Assembly: GCF_016615955.1 (NCBI RefSeq)
Contig: NZ_CP067113.1
Span: 2,666,001 to 2,730,000, forward strand
Direction of reading: 5' to 3'
Origin: Luteimonas sp. MC1750
Lineage (GTDB): Bacteria > Pseudomonadota > Gammaproteobacteria > Xanthomonadales > Xanthomonadaceae
Length of the DNA stretch: 64,000 nucleotides
Shown here: positions 53,920-63,684 of the stretch, one piece after another
Position numbering within the stretch: the first letter of the stretch is position 1
Layout: each line of letters begins with the position of its first letter
The notes under the pieces: generated by a model
Told to the model about the DNA's origin: nothing
The model's input: the letters and a program-made list of their open reading frames with translations, nothing else
Databases searched by the model: none
Translations under genes and position numbers: made by a program

Positions 53920-55294
53920 GCCCCAGATGCGCGCGCACGGCGTCGGCCACGCGCCGCGCCTGGCCGCGCAGCTCGGGCATGGCGATGGTCTCCCAGAGGT
54001 CGCCGATGCGCAGCGTGCCCAGCGTCCACAGCCCCGGGACCGGCGCCCCCGCGGCGTCCAGCGGAACGCCCTCGCCCACGGTGGCGGCGCCCATGCCGTG
54101 CGGGCCGGGGCGCAGCAGGCCGCGCGCGCAGAGTCCAGCCAGCAGGCCGCTGCCGCGGTCGATCCGCTTCTCCATGCCAAGGGCGTTGACCACGACGTCG
54201 GCCTCGAAGCGCTCGACCACGTCGCGGCCGCGCGGACGCCAGGCGATGGCGGTACGGGCACCCGGCTCGATGGCAACCAGGTGTCCGGCCAGCCGCTGCA
54301 GCTGGCCGGCGGCGGTCGCCGCGTCCAGCTGCGCCGCGACCTCGGGTGCGATGCGGTGGCGATGGACGTCCCAGTGCCGCACCAGGTGGCGCAGGAAGCG
54401 CGCCTGCGCCGTCGCGTCCAGGCTGGTCCAGAGCGCCTGCACGTGCGGGCGCAGCGCATCCAGCGCGCCCTGCCACGGGCGTCCGTGCGCCTCTTCGTGG
54501 GCCGCCAGCGCGCGCAGCGCGCGGGTCCGCGCGGCCAGCCCCATGGCCAGCAGGGCCGGGATGTCGGCCGCGGCCGGAGGCGCCGGCGCCGCGTGCGGCA
54601 GCGGGACCAGGCCGCGTCGCGACAGCGAGGTGATGCGACCGCGATGGTCGTTGGCGACCAGGCTCAGCACCACGTCGACCATGCTCAGGCCGGCGCCGAG
54701 AATGGCGACGTCGGCATCCGGGGCGATGGCGGCGATCGCCGGGTAGTCCCAGGCCTCCACCGCGCCGACCGCAGCCGCGCCCGGCGCCGGCAGCGGCAGC
54801 CGCGCCGGCCGGTTGCCCACCGCCAGCACCACCGTCCTGGCCTGCAGCCGCTGTCCCGAGGCGAGCTCGACGAGGTAGCTGCCATCGGCCGGCGAGACGT
54901 CCACGGCGGGGTCCACCACCTGCTGCAGCCGCGCGCGCCCGGGTCGCCCGTCGAGCAGCGCCGCGAGATAGCCGGCGTAGGTCTGGCGCGGCAGGAAGCG
55001 CGCGCCCAGCGCGGCCGGGTCGTCGCCGGCATGCGCGGGCAGCGACTGGAGGAAGCCGACGAAATCGCCCGGGTTCGCGTCCAGCGCGCTCATGCCCGCG
55101 GCGCGCACGTTGAGCAGGTGCTCCGGACGCCGCGTGGCATAGGCCACGCCTTCCCCGACCGCCGCGTCCGCCTGGACCAGGGCGACCGACAGCGGCGCGG
55201 CCCCGGCGCCGAGCAGGTGCGCCGCCACGAGGGTGCCGCTCGCGCCGCCGCCGATGACGGCCACGTCGACCCGCGAAGGAACTGGACTGGTCAC
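53915..55294 (-). CDS. FAD/NAD(P)-binding oxidoreductase (FAD_NAD_binding_9 type)
   Basis: A 459-residue flavoprotein. The N-terminal Rossmann motif VDVAVIGGGASGTLVAAHLL binds FAD, a second dinucleotide site lies in DADVAILGAGLSMVDVVLSL, and GEGVAYATRRPEHLLNVRAAGMSALDANPGDFVGFL is typical of HI0933/YdhS-like proteins with this domain. The C-terminal part returns to FAD contacts (LWTLGTLRIGDLWETIAMPELRGQA). The substrate is unknown. The GTG at 55294 is the most likely start, since readings further upstream run into the divergent SLC13 gene. Confidence 0.82.
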   Translation of the reverse strand: MTSPVPSRVDVAVIGGGASGTLVAAHLLGAGAAPLSVALVQADAAVGEGVAYATRRPEHLLNVRAAGMSALDANPGDFVGFLQSLPAHAGDDPAALGARFLPRQTYAGYLAALLDGRPGRARLQQVVDPAVDVSPADGSYLVELASGQRLQARTVVLAVGNRPARLPLPAPGAAAVGAVEAWDYPAIAAIAPDADVAILGAGLSMVDVVLSLVANDHRGRITSLSRRGLVPLPHAAPAPPAAADIPALLAMGLAARTRALRALAAHEEAHGRPWQGALDALRPHVQALWTSLDATAQARFLRHLVRHWDVHRHRIAPEVAAQLDAATAAGQLQRLAGHLVAIEPGARTAIAWRPRGRDVVERFEADVVVNALGMEKRIDRGSGLLAGLCARGLLRPGPHGMGAATVGEGVPLDAAGAPVPGLWTLGTLRIGDLWETIAMPELRGQARRVADAVRAHLGP

Positions 55295-55391
55295 GCGATC
55301 CCCAAACAGCGCCGGACAGTCGCCAGTATCCCCCGGCGCACGTGATGCATCCACATCCGTGCGGGTCGGTGCGTTACCCTGCGCCTCGCCC

Positions 55392-57167
55392 ATGACCCCA
55401 GACATGCTGCTGACGTTTCTCGTACTTGCCGGCGCGGTGGCGCTGTTCGTCAGCGAGAAGATGCCGCCCGAAGTGGTGGCGATGCTGTCCCTGGCCGCGC
55501 TGCTCACGCTGCGGCTGGTCAGCACCGAGGAAGCCCTCTCCGGTTTCAGCAGCCCGGCCACGGTGACCGTGGCGGCGATGTTCGTGCTCAGCGCCGGACT
55601 GCAGCACAGTGGCTCGCTCAACCGCCTCGGCGAGGCGATCGCGCGCATCCGCTGGGGCTGGCTGCTGGCGCTGGTGATGATGCTGCTCACCGCGGCGGTG
55701 TCGGCCTTCATCAACAATACCGCCGCGGTGGCCGTGTTCCTGCCGCTGATCATCGCCGCGGCCGTGGCCAACAACCTGCCGCCGTCGAAGTTCCTGATTC
55801 CCCTGTCCTACGCGGCCCAGTTCGGCGGCGTCTGCACGCTGATCGGCACCTCGACCAACCTGCTGGTGGATTCGATGGCGCGCCAGGCCGGGCACGCGGG
55901 ATTCACCATCTTCGAGTTCAGCGAGCTCGGCATCCTCTTCGTCGCGGCCGGCGTCGTCTACATGATGATCGCGCGCATCTTCCTGCTGCCCGACCTCGGC
56001 GTGCCCCACCAGGCCGACAGCGGCCATGCCGGGCGCTACGTGGTCGAGCTGCTGGTGCCCGGGAAGTCCGGTGCGGTCGGCCGTCGCGGCGCCGAGTTGC
56101 TGCCTGCCGACAGCGGCGACGTGGTGGTGCTGGAGATCTTCCGCGGCGGCGGCGCGCTGGCTTCGCCGCGCGACGGCGTGATCGAACCCGGCGACCGCCT
56201 GCTGGTGCGCGGCAACTGGAACGACGTCGAGCAGGCGCGCCGCAAGCTCAAGCTGGCGTTCGACCAGGTGGCGACCGACCTCGACCTCGAAGGCGACGAC
56301 GAAGACGGCCGCGTGCACGCCGAAGCGATGGTCGCGCCCGGTTCGCACCTGATCGGCCACTCGCTGGCGGACGTGCGCTTCGCGCACATGTACCGCGCCC
56401 GCGTGCAGGGGCTGCACCGCCACCGGCTGGCGATCCGGCAGCGGCTCGACCAGGTGCCGCTGGCGGTGGGCGACGTCCTGCTGCTCGACGCCCCGGAAAG
56501 CGCGCTCGACCTGATGCGCGCCGATCCCGGGCTGGTGGTGATGGGCGAGCGCGAGCAGACGCGCACCTCGCTGCGCCGCTCGCTGATGGCGCTGGGCATC
56601 CTCACCGCCGTGGTGGCGGTGGCCGCGGCCGGCCTGATGAGCATCGTCGCCTCGGCCATCATCGGCTGCTGCATGCTGCTGCTGCTGCGCGTGCTCAAGC
56701 CCGAGGAGGCCTACGCCGCGATCGACTGGCGCGTGGTGCTGCTGCTGGCCGGCGTGCTGCCGCTGGGCATCGCCCTGCAGAACAGCGGTGCCGCTGCGCT
56801 GATCGCGGACTTCTCGATCGGCCTGGTCGGCGGACTCGGCCCGGTGGCCACGCTGGCGGTGATCTACATCATGACCTCGCTGCTGACCGAGGTGATGAGC
56901 AACAACGCCTCCGCCGCCCTGGTGGTGCCGATCGCGATCGCGACCGCGGAGTCGCTCGGCCTCGACAGCAAGCCGTTCCTGGTGGCGGTGGCGTTTGCCG
57001 CGTCCACCAGCTTCGCCACGCCGATCAGCTACCAGACCAACACGATGGTCTATGCCGCCGGCGGCTACCGGTTCCAGGATTTCGTCAAGGTGGGGCTGCC
57101 ACTCAACATCATCTTCATCACGATGGCGGTGGTGCTGATCCCGCGCTATTTCCCGTTCCACGCATGA
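55392..57167 (+). CDS. SLC13/DASS-type anion permease with two RCK_C domains
   Basis: A 591-residue inner-membrane transporter. Two membrane halves carry the family's SNT-like hairpins (AFINNTAAVAVFLPL and VMSNNASAALVVPIAIA), separated by a cytoplasmic region (about 205-390) with two TrkA-C/RCK_C domains (YVVELLVPGKSGAVGRR...RDGVIEPGDRLLVRG and AEAMVAPGSHLIGHSL...PLAVGDVLLLD). Such proteins import sulphate, dicarboxylates or similar anions with Na+ or H+. A TACCCT box at 55375-55380 lies 11 bases before the ATG, implying a very short leader. The next gene overlaps by 4 bases. Confidence 0.9.
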   Translation: MTPDMLLTFLVLAGAVALFVSEKMPPEVVAMLSLAALLTLRLVSTEEALSGFSSPATVTVAAMFVLSAGLQHSGSLNRLGEAIARIRWGWLLALVMMLLTAAVSAFINNTAAVAVFLPLIIAAAVANNLPPSKFLIPLSYAAQFGGVCTLIGTSTNLLVDSMARQAGHAGFTIFEFSELGILFVAAGVVYMMIARIFLLPDLGVPHQADSGHAGRYVVELLVPGKSGAVGRRGAELLPADSGDVVVLEIFRGGGALASPRDGVIEPGDRLLVRGNWNDVEQARRKLKLAFDQVATDLDLEGDDEDGRVHAEAMVAPGSHLIGHSLADVRFAHMYRARVQGLHRHRLAIRQRLDQVPLAVGDVLLLDAPESALDLMRADPGLVVMGEREQTRTSLRRSLMALGILTAVVAVAAAGLMSIVASAIIGCCMLLLLRVLKPEEAYAAIDWRVVLLLAGVLPLGIALQNSGAAALIADFSIGLVGGLGPVATLAVIYIMTSLLTEVMSNNASAALVVPIAIATAESLGLDSKPFLVAVAFAASTSFATPISYQTNTMVYAAGGYRFQDFVKVGLPLNIIFITMAVVLIPRYFPFHA

Positions 57168-57391
57168 ACGCCCTGCGGCGCATCGTCGGCGTGCTGATGG
57201 TGCTCGGCGGCATCGCCGGCGTGGTGGCCTGCGCATGGGCGCTGGTCGATCCTTCGATCATGCCGGCACCGACTCCGCTGGGCGCCTTCGATGCGCCGTC
57301 GCCGCGCTGGCGGGCCGCCCTGGGGCTGGTGGTTTCCCTCGGCGTCGCGCTGTTCGGCAGCGGTCGCCTGCGTCACCGCGAACTGCCCTGA
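57164..57391 (+). CDS. Small two-helix membrane protein coupled to the SLC13 permease
   Basis: A 75-residue protein with two hydrophobic helices (IVGVLMVLGGIAGVVACAWALV and ALGLVVSLGVALFGSGRL). Its ATG overlaps the permease stop (ATGA), so it is translationally coupled. It may be an accessory subunit, but I recognise no family and its role is unknown. Confidence 0.65.
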   Translation: MNALRRIVGVLMVLGGIAGVVACAWALVDPSIMPAPTPLGAFDAPSPRWRAALGLVVSLGVALFGSGRLRHRELP

Positions 57392-57437
57392 CGCGCGATC
57401 GCGCCGCGCTTCCTGAACCGGACCGCTGCCCGCGCCT

Positions 57438-57465
57438 TTGAACCGCCGCGGGCAGCGCGGATAAT
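57438..57465 (+). promoter_or_regulatory. Predicted sigma-70 promoter for the DUF481-like gene
   Basis: TTGAAC (57438-57443) and GATAAT (57460-57465) with a 16-base spacer: a good match overall. The expected start near 57471-57472 lies downstream of the ATG at 57464, so that ATG cannot be the translation start. The ATG at 57497 would have a leader of about 25 bases. Confidence 0.6.
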
Positions 57466-57496
57466 GGCGATGCAACCGTTTACGTTGGAACCCAGC

Positions 57497-58177
57497 ATGC
57501 TTGCGGCCCTCTGGCTCGCGCTCGCCGCCCCACCCGTGTTCATCGCGCCCTTGCCCGAATCCCCGGTCGAGCCGGCGGTGTTCGCGCTGGCGGCCGGTCG
57601 CGCGGAGCTGAAGCGACCGTGCTACCGGCTGGTGTGCGAGGACGCGGGCTGGCGCGAACCCAACCGCTTCACCCGCATCGACCAGCCGAAGGTGCCGGGC
57701 AGCGTCGACCCGCTGGCGAATATCCGGCTGCCGGCGATCGCCGCGCGCCGCTACCCGCTGTATTCCCCGGCCACGCGCCGCGACTGGCGGGTCAACCACG
57801 GCAGCCACTCGCGCTTCACCGCCGGCTTCGGCTACGAGGCCGTGCGCACGCCCGACACCAACGTGCGCCTCGAGTTCGGCACCGGCTACCGCCTGCAGCC
57901 GTACGCCGACCACGGCACGGCGATGGAAGGACCGATCGCGCGCGGTCGCGTGGAGCTGCGCCAGACCATCGCCGAGCGCGCCCGGCTGACCCAGAACATC
58001 CTGGTCGAGGCCGGCCGCTTCAATACCACCACCCGCCAGGTGATCGGCCTGGACCTGCAGCTGCAGCCGCAGTGGACCCTGCAGTCGAACTTCGAGCTGC
58101 GCCACGACAGCGCCGGCAACGGCGGCGATGGCGCCACCGACACCGAGGGTTCGGTCAACCTGCGCTACCGCTTCTAG
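57497..58177 (+). CDS. DUF481-like outer-membrane beta-barrel protein
   Basis: A 226-residue protein with a short signal-like N-terminus (MLAALWLALAAPPVFIA). The C-terminal two thirds alternate short strands and turns (RFTAGFGYEAVRTPDTNVRLEFGTGYRLQPY, RGRVELRQTIAERARLTQNILVEAGR, TTTRQVIGLDLQLQPQWTLQSNFELRHDS) and end in NLRYRF, the terminal-Phe pattern of outer-membrane barrels. This fits DUF481 proteins, whose role is unknown. The predicted promoter favours this start over the ATGs at 57464 and 57470. GGAA lies 7 bases upstream. Confidence 0.7.
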   Translation: MLAALWLALAAPPVFIAPLPESPVEPAVFALAAGRAELKRPCYRLVCEDAGWREPNRFTRIDQPKVPGSVDPLANIRLPAIAARRYPLYSPATRRDWRVNHGSHSRFTAGFGYEAVRTPDTNVRLEFGTGYRLQPYADHGTAMEGPIARGRVELRQTIAERARLTQNILVEAGRFNTTTRQVIGLDLQLQPQWTLQSNFELRHDSAGNGGDGATDTEGSVNLRYRF

Positions 58178-58211
58178 CCCGTGCGGGACCGGCTGCCCGA
58201 CGTCCTGGCTT

Positions 58212-58307
58212 CGACGTCCTGTAGGAGCGGCTACAGCCGCGATCCACGGTGCGATGGACTGACCCGGCAAGGGCGATCGCGGCTGTAGCCGCTCCTACAG
58301 GACGTCG
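58212..58307. repeat. REP-like inverted pair with extended 32-bp stem
   Basis: Copies at 58220-58243 and 58276-58299 in inverted orientation, identical to those at 12.7 and 18.2 kb. Here eight more flanking bases on each side (CGACGTCC / GGACGTCG) are also complementary, giving perfect 32-base arms at 58212-58243 and 58276-58307 around a 32-base centre. It lies between convergent genes and should fold in transcripts from both. It contains the hemC stop codon (complement of 58295-58297). Confidence 0.85.
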
Positions 58308-59218
58308 GGGCCCGGGAGGAATTCGCCGGCGCCGGCGTCGAGCAGTTTGGCCGCGACCGCGCGCCCGAGCGCGTCCGGCTCCGACGCCGGCCCGCGGGCT
58401 TCCGCCCGCACCGCGCGCCCGTCGCTGGCCGAGCCGACCAGCCCTTCCAGGTGCAGCGCGTCGCCATCGAGCCGCGCGAACGCCGCCACCGGCACGTGGC
58501 AGCTGCCGTGCAGCGCGAGGTTGAGCGCACGTTCGGCCCCGGCGCAGGTGCGCGTGGGCGCATGGTCGAGTGCCCGGCACAGGTCCATCACCGCGGCATC
58601 GTCTTCCCGGCACTCGATCGCGATCACGCCCTGCGCGGGCGCGGGCAGCCAGGTGGGCGCATCGAGGCGGGCGCGGATGCGATCCCCGAGCCCCAGCCGC
58701 TGCAGGCCGGCGCAGGCGAGGATGATCGCGTCGTACTCGCCGGCGTCCAGCTTGGCCAGGCGGGTGTTGACGTTGCCGCGCAGGTCGCGGATCTCCAGGT
58801 CCGGGCGCAGCGCGCGCAGCTGCGCCTGCCGGCGCAGCGACGAGGTGCCGACGCAGGCGCCCGGCGGCAGCGCGTCGAAGGTCGCGAACTGGCTGCTGAT
58901 GAAGGCATCGGCATGATCCGCGCGGGCCAGGAACGCCGGCAGCGCGAACGGCGCGTCGACCTGCATCGGCACGTCCTTGAGCGAGTGCACCGCGCAGTCG
59001 GCCTCGCCGCGCAGCATGGCGAGCTCGAGCTCCTTCAGGAACAGGCCCTTGCCGCCGATCGCCGACAGCGAGCGGTCCAGCACCTCGTCGCCGCGCGTGG
59101 ACATGGGCACCAGTCCGACCTCGAGGCCGGGGTGCGCGGCGCGCAGCAGGGCGGCGACGTGTTCGCTCTGCCAGAGGGCGAGCGGGCTCTTGCGGGTGGC
59201 GATGCGGAGGCGGGTCAT
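58295..59218 (-). CDS. hemC: Porphobilinogen deaminase (hydroxymethylbilane synthase)
   Basis: A 307-residue haem-pathway enzyme that condenses four porphobilinogens. It shows [98 protein letters not shown], and the dipyrromethane-binding cysteine in [18 protein letters not shown] lies exactly 6 bases before the ATG. The last codons (GPDVL-stop) fall inside a REP-like palindrome. The neighbours upstream are an AlgZ/AlgR-like pair, as in pseudomonads. Confidence 0.97.
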   Translation of the reverse strand: MTRLRIATRKSPLALWQSEHVAALLRAAHPGLEVGLVPMSTRGDEVLDRSLSAIGGKGLFLKELELAMLRGEADCAVHSLKDVPMQVDAPFALPAFLARADHADAFISSQFATFDALPPGACVGTSSLRRQAQLRALRPDLEIRDLRGNVNTRLAKLDAGEYDAIILACAGLQRLGLGDRIRARLDAPTWLPAPAQGVIAIECREDDAAVMDLCRALDHAPTRTCAGAERALNLALHGSCHVPVAAFARLDGDALHLEGLVGSASDGRAVRAEARGPASEPDALGRAVAAKLLDAGAGEFLPGPDVL

Positions 59219-59224
59219 GCGGGG

Positions 59225-59230
59225 ATTATC
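59225..59230 (-). promoter_or_regulatory. -10 hexamer placed for a leaderless hemC mRNA
   Basis: GATAAT (5 of 6) on the minus strand, 6 bases before the ATG of hemC at 59218, in the 23-base gap after the response-regulator gene. It gives hemC a promoter independent of the regulator operon. Confidence 0.55.
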
Positions 59231-59241
59231 CCCGACCCCCG

Positions 59242-59973
59242 TCAAAACTGCCGCAGCGCCTCGCGCAGCGGCGCCACGCAGCGGCGGCTGACCTCCAGCG
59301 GCTCGCGTCCATGGCGCAGGATGGCGTGGACATGGCCTTCCGGGTCGCGGCGCAGCTCGACCAGCTCGTGGCGCGCCACCAGGCAGTTGCGGTGGATGCG
59401 CAGGAAGCGGTCGCCGAACTCCTCCTCCAACGACTTCAGCGATTCCTCGATCAGGTCCTCCCCCCGGGCGTGGTGCACGACGACGTACTTCTCGTCGGCC
59501 TGGAGATAGTGGATGTCCTCGATCGGAATCAGGCGCAGGCTGCCGCGCAGCCGTGCGCACAGGTGCGTGCGGCGCTTGCCGTCGCCGCCTTCGACGCGGC
59601 TGCGCACGAGGCCGGCATTGAAGGTGCGCACGCGGTCGAGCGCGGCCTGCAGGCGTTCGGCGCGCACCGGCTTGACCAGGTAGTCGACGGCGGCGGCGTC
59701 GAAGGCCGACAGCGCGTGGGCGTCGTAGGCGGTGCAGAACACCACCGCCGGCCGCGGTTCGAAGGCGGCCAGGTGGCGCGCGGCTTCGAGGCCGTCGATC
59801 CCGGGCATGGCGATGTCGAGCAGCACCAGGTCGGGCTCGTGCTCGGCGCAGGCCTGCAGCGCGGCGCGGCCGTCGCCGGCCTCGGCCACCACTTCGATGT
59901 CCGGATGCACGCCCAGCAGGCTGCGCAGGCGCTCGCGGGCCAGCGGCTCGTCGTCGGCGATGACCACCCTCAT
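59242..59973 (-). CDS. algR: AlgR-like LytTR response regulator
   Basis: A 243-residue regulator. The receiver domain (1-120) has IADDEP, phospho-acceptor D53 (LLDIAMPG), T-containing [10 protein letters not shown] and K in YLVKPV. The LytTR DNA-binding domain (about 138-243) has the marks [33 protein letters not shown] and [11 protein letters not shown]. In Pseudomonas, AlgR controls alginate, twitching motility and virulence, and algZ-algR-hemC are adjacent as here. The ATG overlaps the kinase stop by 4 bases. The precise regulon in this organism is not known. Confidence 0.88.
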   Translation of the reverse strand: MRVVIADDEPLARERLRSLLGVHPDIEVVAEAGDGRAALQACAEHEPDLVLLDIAMPGIDGLEAARHLAAFEPRPAVVFCTAYDAHALSAFDAAAVDYLVKPVRAERLQAALDRVRTFNAGLVRSRVEGGDGKRRTHLCARLRGSLRLIPIEDIHYLQADEKYVVVHHARGEDLIEESLKSLEEEFGDRFLRIHRNCLVARHELVELRRDPEGHVHAILRHGREPLEVSRRCVAPLREALRQF

Positions 59974-61031
59974 GCGGTCCTCCTCCCGCTCCCCAGCGGC
60001 AGCTCCAGCTCGCAGGCATAGTAGCCCCCGTCCCAGCCGCAGGCCATGCGCGCACGCGGGCCGAAGGCATAGCCCAGGCGGTGGGCGATGCTGCGCTGGG
60101 CATGGCCGGCGCCGTGCACGCCCGGGGCGTCCGGCGCATCGGGCGCCAGCGAGGGATTGCGGACCTTGATCCGCAGCCTGTCGTCCTCGACCTGCAGGGT
60201 GATCTGCACGGCGCCGCCTTCCGGCAGGCGCGAAATGCCGTGCAGCACGGCGTTCTCGAGCAGCGGCTGCAGCACCAGGCGCGGCATCGGCAGGTCCCAC
60301 GGCAGCGGTTCGACACGCTGCCATTCGACCCGCAGGCGCTCGCCCAGCCGCAGCTGCTCGATGCCGAGGTAGTGCTCGGACAGGCGCACTTCCTCGGCCA
60401 GCGACGAGTCGTCCTCGCCTGCGCCCAGCGCGGCGCGGAACAGGTCGGACAGGTCGAGCACGGCGCGTTCGGCCACTTCGGGATCGCGGCGCAGCAGGCT
60501 GGCGATCATGTTCATGCTGTTGAACAGGAAATGCGGACGGATGCGCGCCTGCAGCGCATCGGCCTCGGCGCGCGCGTGTGCGGCGAGCTGGGCCTGCCAA
60601 CGGTCGATCACGTAGAAATAGCGCAGCGCCAGCGCCGTGATCAGGGTGACCACGCCGGCGGAGCCGGTGACGAAGCGCATCGCGGAAGGCCACTGGTCCG
60701 CGCCTCCCACGCTCGCGAACAGCGCATGCACGATCCCGGCCACGATCGCGGCCACGGCCGCGGCCAGCCCCACCGCGAGCAGCGCACCGGTCCGCTGGGG
60801 AAGGCGGGACAGGCCGCGGCGGGAAATGCACAGCAGCACCGACACCGACAGCGCCATCCACAGCGCGAATCCACTGGTGGACAGCGCGCGCTCGAGATCC
60901 CAGTGCGCGCCGGCATCAGGGACCAGCACCACGACCACCACCACCAGCTGGGCGATGCCGAGCATGGCCGCCAGCCGCGGCAGCCGGCACAGGTCCGGCA
61001 GCCAGGGCTCGTCGGCGGCGCGCTCGCCCAT
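59970..61031 (-). CDS. AlgZ/FimS-like sensor histidine kinase
   Basis: A 353-residue membrane kinase of the His_kinase (LytS) class. About four membrane helices (20-140) without a large sensor domain are followed by the phospho-accepting H167 in [21 protein letters not shown]. The ATPase domain has [22 protein letters not shown] (N box) and an altered C-terminal glycine box. Some AlgZ-type proteins lack normal kinase activity; here the histidine is present but the G box is poorly formed. It is the partner of the LytTR regulator encoded next. Confidence 0.88.
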   Translation of the reverse strand: MGERAADEPWLPDLCRLPRLAAMLGIAQLVVVVVVLVPDAGAHWDLERALSTSGFALWMALSVSVLLCISRRGLSRLPQRTGALLAVGLAAAVAAIVAGIVHALFASVGGADQWPSAMRFVTGSAGVVTLITALALRYFYVIDRWQAQLAAHARAEADALQARIRPHFLFNSMNMIASLLRRDPEVAERAVLDLSDLFRAALGAGEDDSSLAEEVRLSEHYLGIEQLRLGERLRVEWQRVEPLPWDLPMPRLVLQPLLENAVLHGISRLPEGGAVQITLQVEDDRLRIKVRNPSLAPDAPDAPGVHGAGHAQRSIAHRLGYAFGPRARMACGWDGGYYACELELPLGSGRRTA

Positions 61032-61033
61032 GC

Positions 61034-61702
61034 TCAGCCCGCGGCGAACCGCCGCGCCAGCCAGTCGCCGAGGTCGCGGATCTCCTCGGCGCAGACCGAA
61101 TGCGGCATCGGGTAGGCATGCCAGTCGACGTCGAACCCCAGCTCTCGCAGCAGGGCGGCGCTCTGCTGGCCGGCCTGGAACGGCACCACCGGATCCTGGC
61201 TGCCGTGGGCCATGAAGACCGGCTGGCGCGCAGCGCCCTCGACCAGCACCTGTCGCGACTTGCCCGCCGATGGCACGTAGGTCGACAGCGCGACAAGTCC
61301 ACCCAGCGGCGCGGCGCTGCGCAGCCCGATGGCCAGGGTGACGGCGCCGCCCTGGGAGAAGCCGGCCAGCACGATGCGCTCGCGCGCGACGCCGCGCTCG
61401 ACTTCCCGTGCGATGAGCGCCTCGACCTGCTCCACCGACTGCAGCACGCCGCCCTCGTCGGCCCGGTTGGCCAGGTCGACGTCGACGATGTCGTACCAGG
61501 CGCGCATCGGCACGCCGTTGTTGATCGTCACCGGCCGCACCGGCGCATGCGGGAAGACGAAGCGCAGCGCGGGCCAGCCGGGACGCAGCAGCTCGGGCAC
61601 GATCGGCACGAAGTCGTTGCCGTCGGCGCCCAGGCCGTGCAGCCAGAGGATGCTCCAGGACGGGTCGGGCCCGGTCTCGCGCTCGATGCATTCCAGCAGC
61701 AT
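61034..61702 (-). CDS. Alpha/beta-hydrolase carboxylesterase (phospholipase/carboxylesterase family)
   Basis: A 222-residue cytosolic esterase with the family start SILWLHGLGADGNDFVPIVPEL, the nucleophile elbow AGFSQGGA (S116), the acid in HGSQDPVVP (D170) and H201 in YPMPHSV. It resembles Pseudomonas EstB/CarE and acyl-protein thioesterases, which hydrolyse short-chain esters. It lies 2 bases upstream of the AlgZ-like kinase gene and is likely transcribed with it. A CATAAT -10 box at 61729-61734 gives a leader of about 25 bases. Confidence 0.9.
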   Translation of the reverse strand: MLLECIERETGPDPSWSILWLHGLGADGNDFVPIVPELLRPGWPALRFVFPHAPVRPVTINNGVPMRAWYDIVDVDLANRADEGGVLQSVEQVEALIAREVERGVARERIVLAGFSQGGAVTLAIGLRSAAPLGGLVALSTYVPSAGKSRQVLVEGAARQPVFMAHGSQDPVVPFQAGQQSAALLRELGFDVDWHAYPMPHSVCAEEIRDLGDWLARRFAAG

Positions 61703-61764
61703 GGCAACCCTCGTGGACGTGGCGAGCCATTATGCATGGCCCGGCCGGGGCTCCCCGGGGGACG

Positions 61765-63684
61765 TCAGTTCCCGTTCGTGCCCGGCGAGCGCAGCTCGGT
61801 CGCGCGCACCAGGACCGGCGGCGGCGCGCACTCCTCGGGGGTCAGGAAGATGCCCCGCGTCCGCAACCACCGCCCCGCCGCCGGCGATGCCCCCAGCGCG
61901 ACGATCGGGATCGACAGCAGCAGGCCCAGGACCACCGGCGACATCCACGCCAGCAGCGCGGGCGAGACCATCCACGCGGCGACCGCGGCCACGACGCCGG
62001 CGAGCGTCAGCCCGCCGTACAGCCGCACCAGTTCGCGCAATGGCAGGACGCCATCGTCGCGCCGCTGCGCTTCCCATCCGGAATCCTTGCCCGCCAGGAC
62101 TTCGGCCACGCCGCGCGACTGCACCCACATCGTCACCGGCGCCATCAGCGCGGCCAGCAGGGTCTCCAGCAGCATGCCGACGAAGACGCGCAGCGCCCCG
62201 CCACAGCCGCGGCGCATCGCCGGATCACTGACCGTCGCCAGCCATCCCATCAGCTTCGGCGACAGCAGCATGAACATCGTCACCACGAAGACGGCGATGA
62301 ACCGGTCGCCGTCCTGCTCGCGCCACCAGGCGGTCGGGGTGAAGCCCTCGAGCGAAAAGTGTCCCCAGCTGAATCCTGCATGCAGCAGCGGGATCGAGAC
62401 GCCGACGATCATCAGCATCGCCCACATCGGCGCGGTGAAGTAGTGGCCGATGCCGATCATCAGGTGCCAGCGGCTGACCCAGTGCAGGCCACGCGCGGGC
62501 AGCACGGCGCCGTGCTGCAGGTTGCCCTGGCACCAGCGCCGGTCGCGCACCAGCATGTCGGTGAGCGACGGCGGGCCTTCCTCGTAGCTGCCGCCCAGCC
62601 CCGGGATCATGTGCAGCGCCCAGCCACCGCGGCGCATCAGCGCCGCCTCGACGAAGTCATGGCTCAGCACGGTGCCGGCGAAGGGCTTCACCCCTCGCAG
62701 CTCCGGCAATCCGGCACACCCGGCGAAGGCGCGCGTACGGACCATCGCGTTGTGGCCCCAGTAGTTGCTCTCCGCGCCGTGCCACCAGGCCACCCCATAG
62801 GCGATGACCGGCCCGTACACGCGGCCGGCGAACTGCTGCATGCGCGCGAACAGCGTATTGCCGTTGACGATCACCGGCAGCGTCTGGATCAGCGCGACGT
62901 CCTCGTGGCGCTCCATCGCCGCGGCCAGGCGCACCAGGGTCTCGCCCGACATCACGCTGTCGGCGTCGAGGATCAGGAACTGCGGCCAGGCCCCGCCCCA
63001 GCGCCGGACCCAGTCGGCGATGTTGCCCGCCTTGCGCTCGTGGTTGTCCTGGCGCAGCCGGTAGTGGACGCGCGCGTTCGCACCCAGCCGCCCGCGCAGC
63101 GCGACGAAGGCCTCGGCCTCCGCCGCCTGGATCTCCGGCCTGCGGCTGTCGCTCAGGACGAAGACGTCGAAGCGCTCCAGCTGGCCGGTGGCGTCCAGCG
63201 ATTCGTGCATCGCCTGGATGCCCGCCATCAGCCGCGCGGGATCTTCGTTGTAGATCGGCACCAGCAGCGCGGTCGGCGTGGACAGCGCAGGCAGCGGGCC
63301 ATCGGCGTGCATGCCCATGCGCAGCGGCCGGCGCTGCAGCAGCAGGACGAAGCCCGCGATCGCGCCGACGAAGGCCTGCACGATCCACGCGAACAGCGCC
63401 ACGAACAGCACCAGCAGCAGCCCTTCCAGCACGTCGATGCCGTCGCCGCGCAGCAGCCACCACATCTGGTAGGTCGCGACGAGGGTCAGCAGCACCACGC
63501 CGCCGATCACGCCGAACCGGCGCCAGGCCATGTTCGGGGGCGTGGTCGGGCGCGGCGGATTGGCGATCCGGCCACGACCCAGCGCCTGCACCGGCATCGG
63601 CAGCGGACACTCCGGCGGCAGCGGTGGGAGGGCGTGCAGCGGAGCCGCGCGCGGTGCCAGGGGATCTCCGGTCACGGCGTCCAC
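61765..63684 (-). CDS. opgH: Osmoregulated periplasmic glucan glucosyltransferase OpgH (MdoH)
   Basis: A 639-residue inner-membrane GT2 enzyme that makes the beta-1,2-glucan backbone from UDP-glucose. Two N-terminal helices precede a cytoplasmic catalytic domain with [17 protein letters not shown] (D-x-D), [25 protein letters not shown] and the RDRRWCQGN product-binding motif; about six C-terminal helices follow. The GTG at 63684 overlaps the opgG stop by 13 bases. Its N-terminus is shorter than in E. coli MdoH (about 847 residues), as in other xanthomonads. Confidence 0.95.
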   Translation of the reverse strand: MDAVTGDPLAPRAAPLHALPPLPPECPLPMPVQALGRGRIANPPRPTTPPNMAWRRFGVIGGVVLLTLVATYQMWWLLRGDGIDVLEGLLLVLFVALFAWIVQAFVGAIAGFVLLLQRRPLRMGMHADGPLPALSTPTALLVPIYNEDPARLMAGIQAMHESLDATGQLERFDVFVLSDSRRPEIQAAEAEAFVALRGRLGANARVHYRLRQDNHERKAGNIADWVRRWGGAWPQFLILDADSVMSGETLVRLAAAMERHEDVALIQTLPVIVNGNTLFARMQQFAGRVYGPVIAYGVAWWHGAESNYWGHNAMVRTRAFAGCAGLPELRGVKPFAGTVLSHDFVEAALMRRGGWALHMIPGLGGSYEEGPPSLTDMLVRDRRWCQGNLQHGAVLPARGLHWVSRWHLMIGIGHYFTAPMWAMLMIVGVSIPLLHAGFSWGHFSLEGFTPTAWWREQDGDRFIAVFVVTMFMLLSPKLMGWLATVSDPAMRRGCGGALRVFVGMLLETLLAALMAPVTMWVQSRGVAEVLAGKDSGWEAQRRDDGVLPLRELVRLYGGLTLAGVVAAVAAWMVSPALLAWMSPVVLGLLLSIPIVALGASPAAGRWLRTRGIFLTPEECAPPPVLVRATELRSPGTNGN

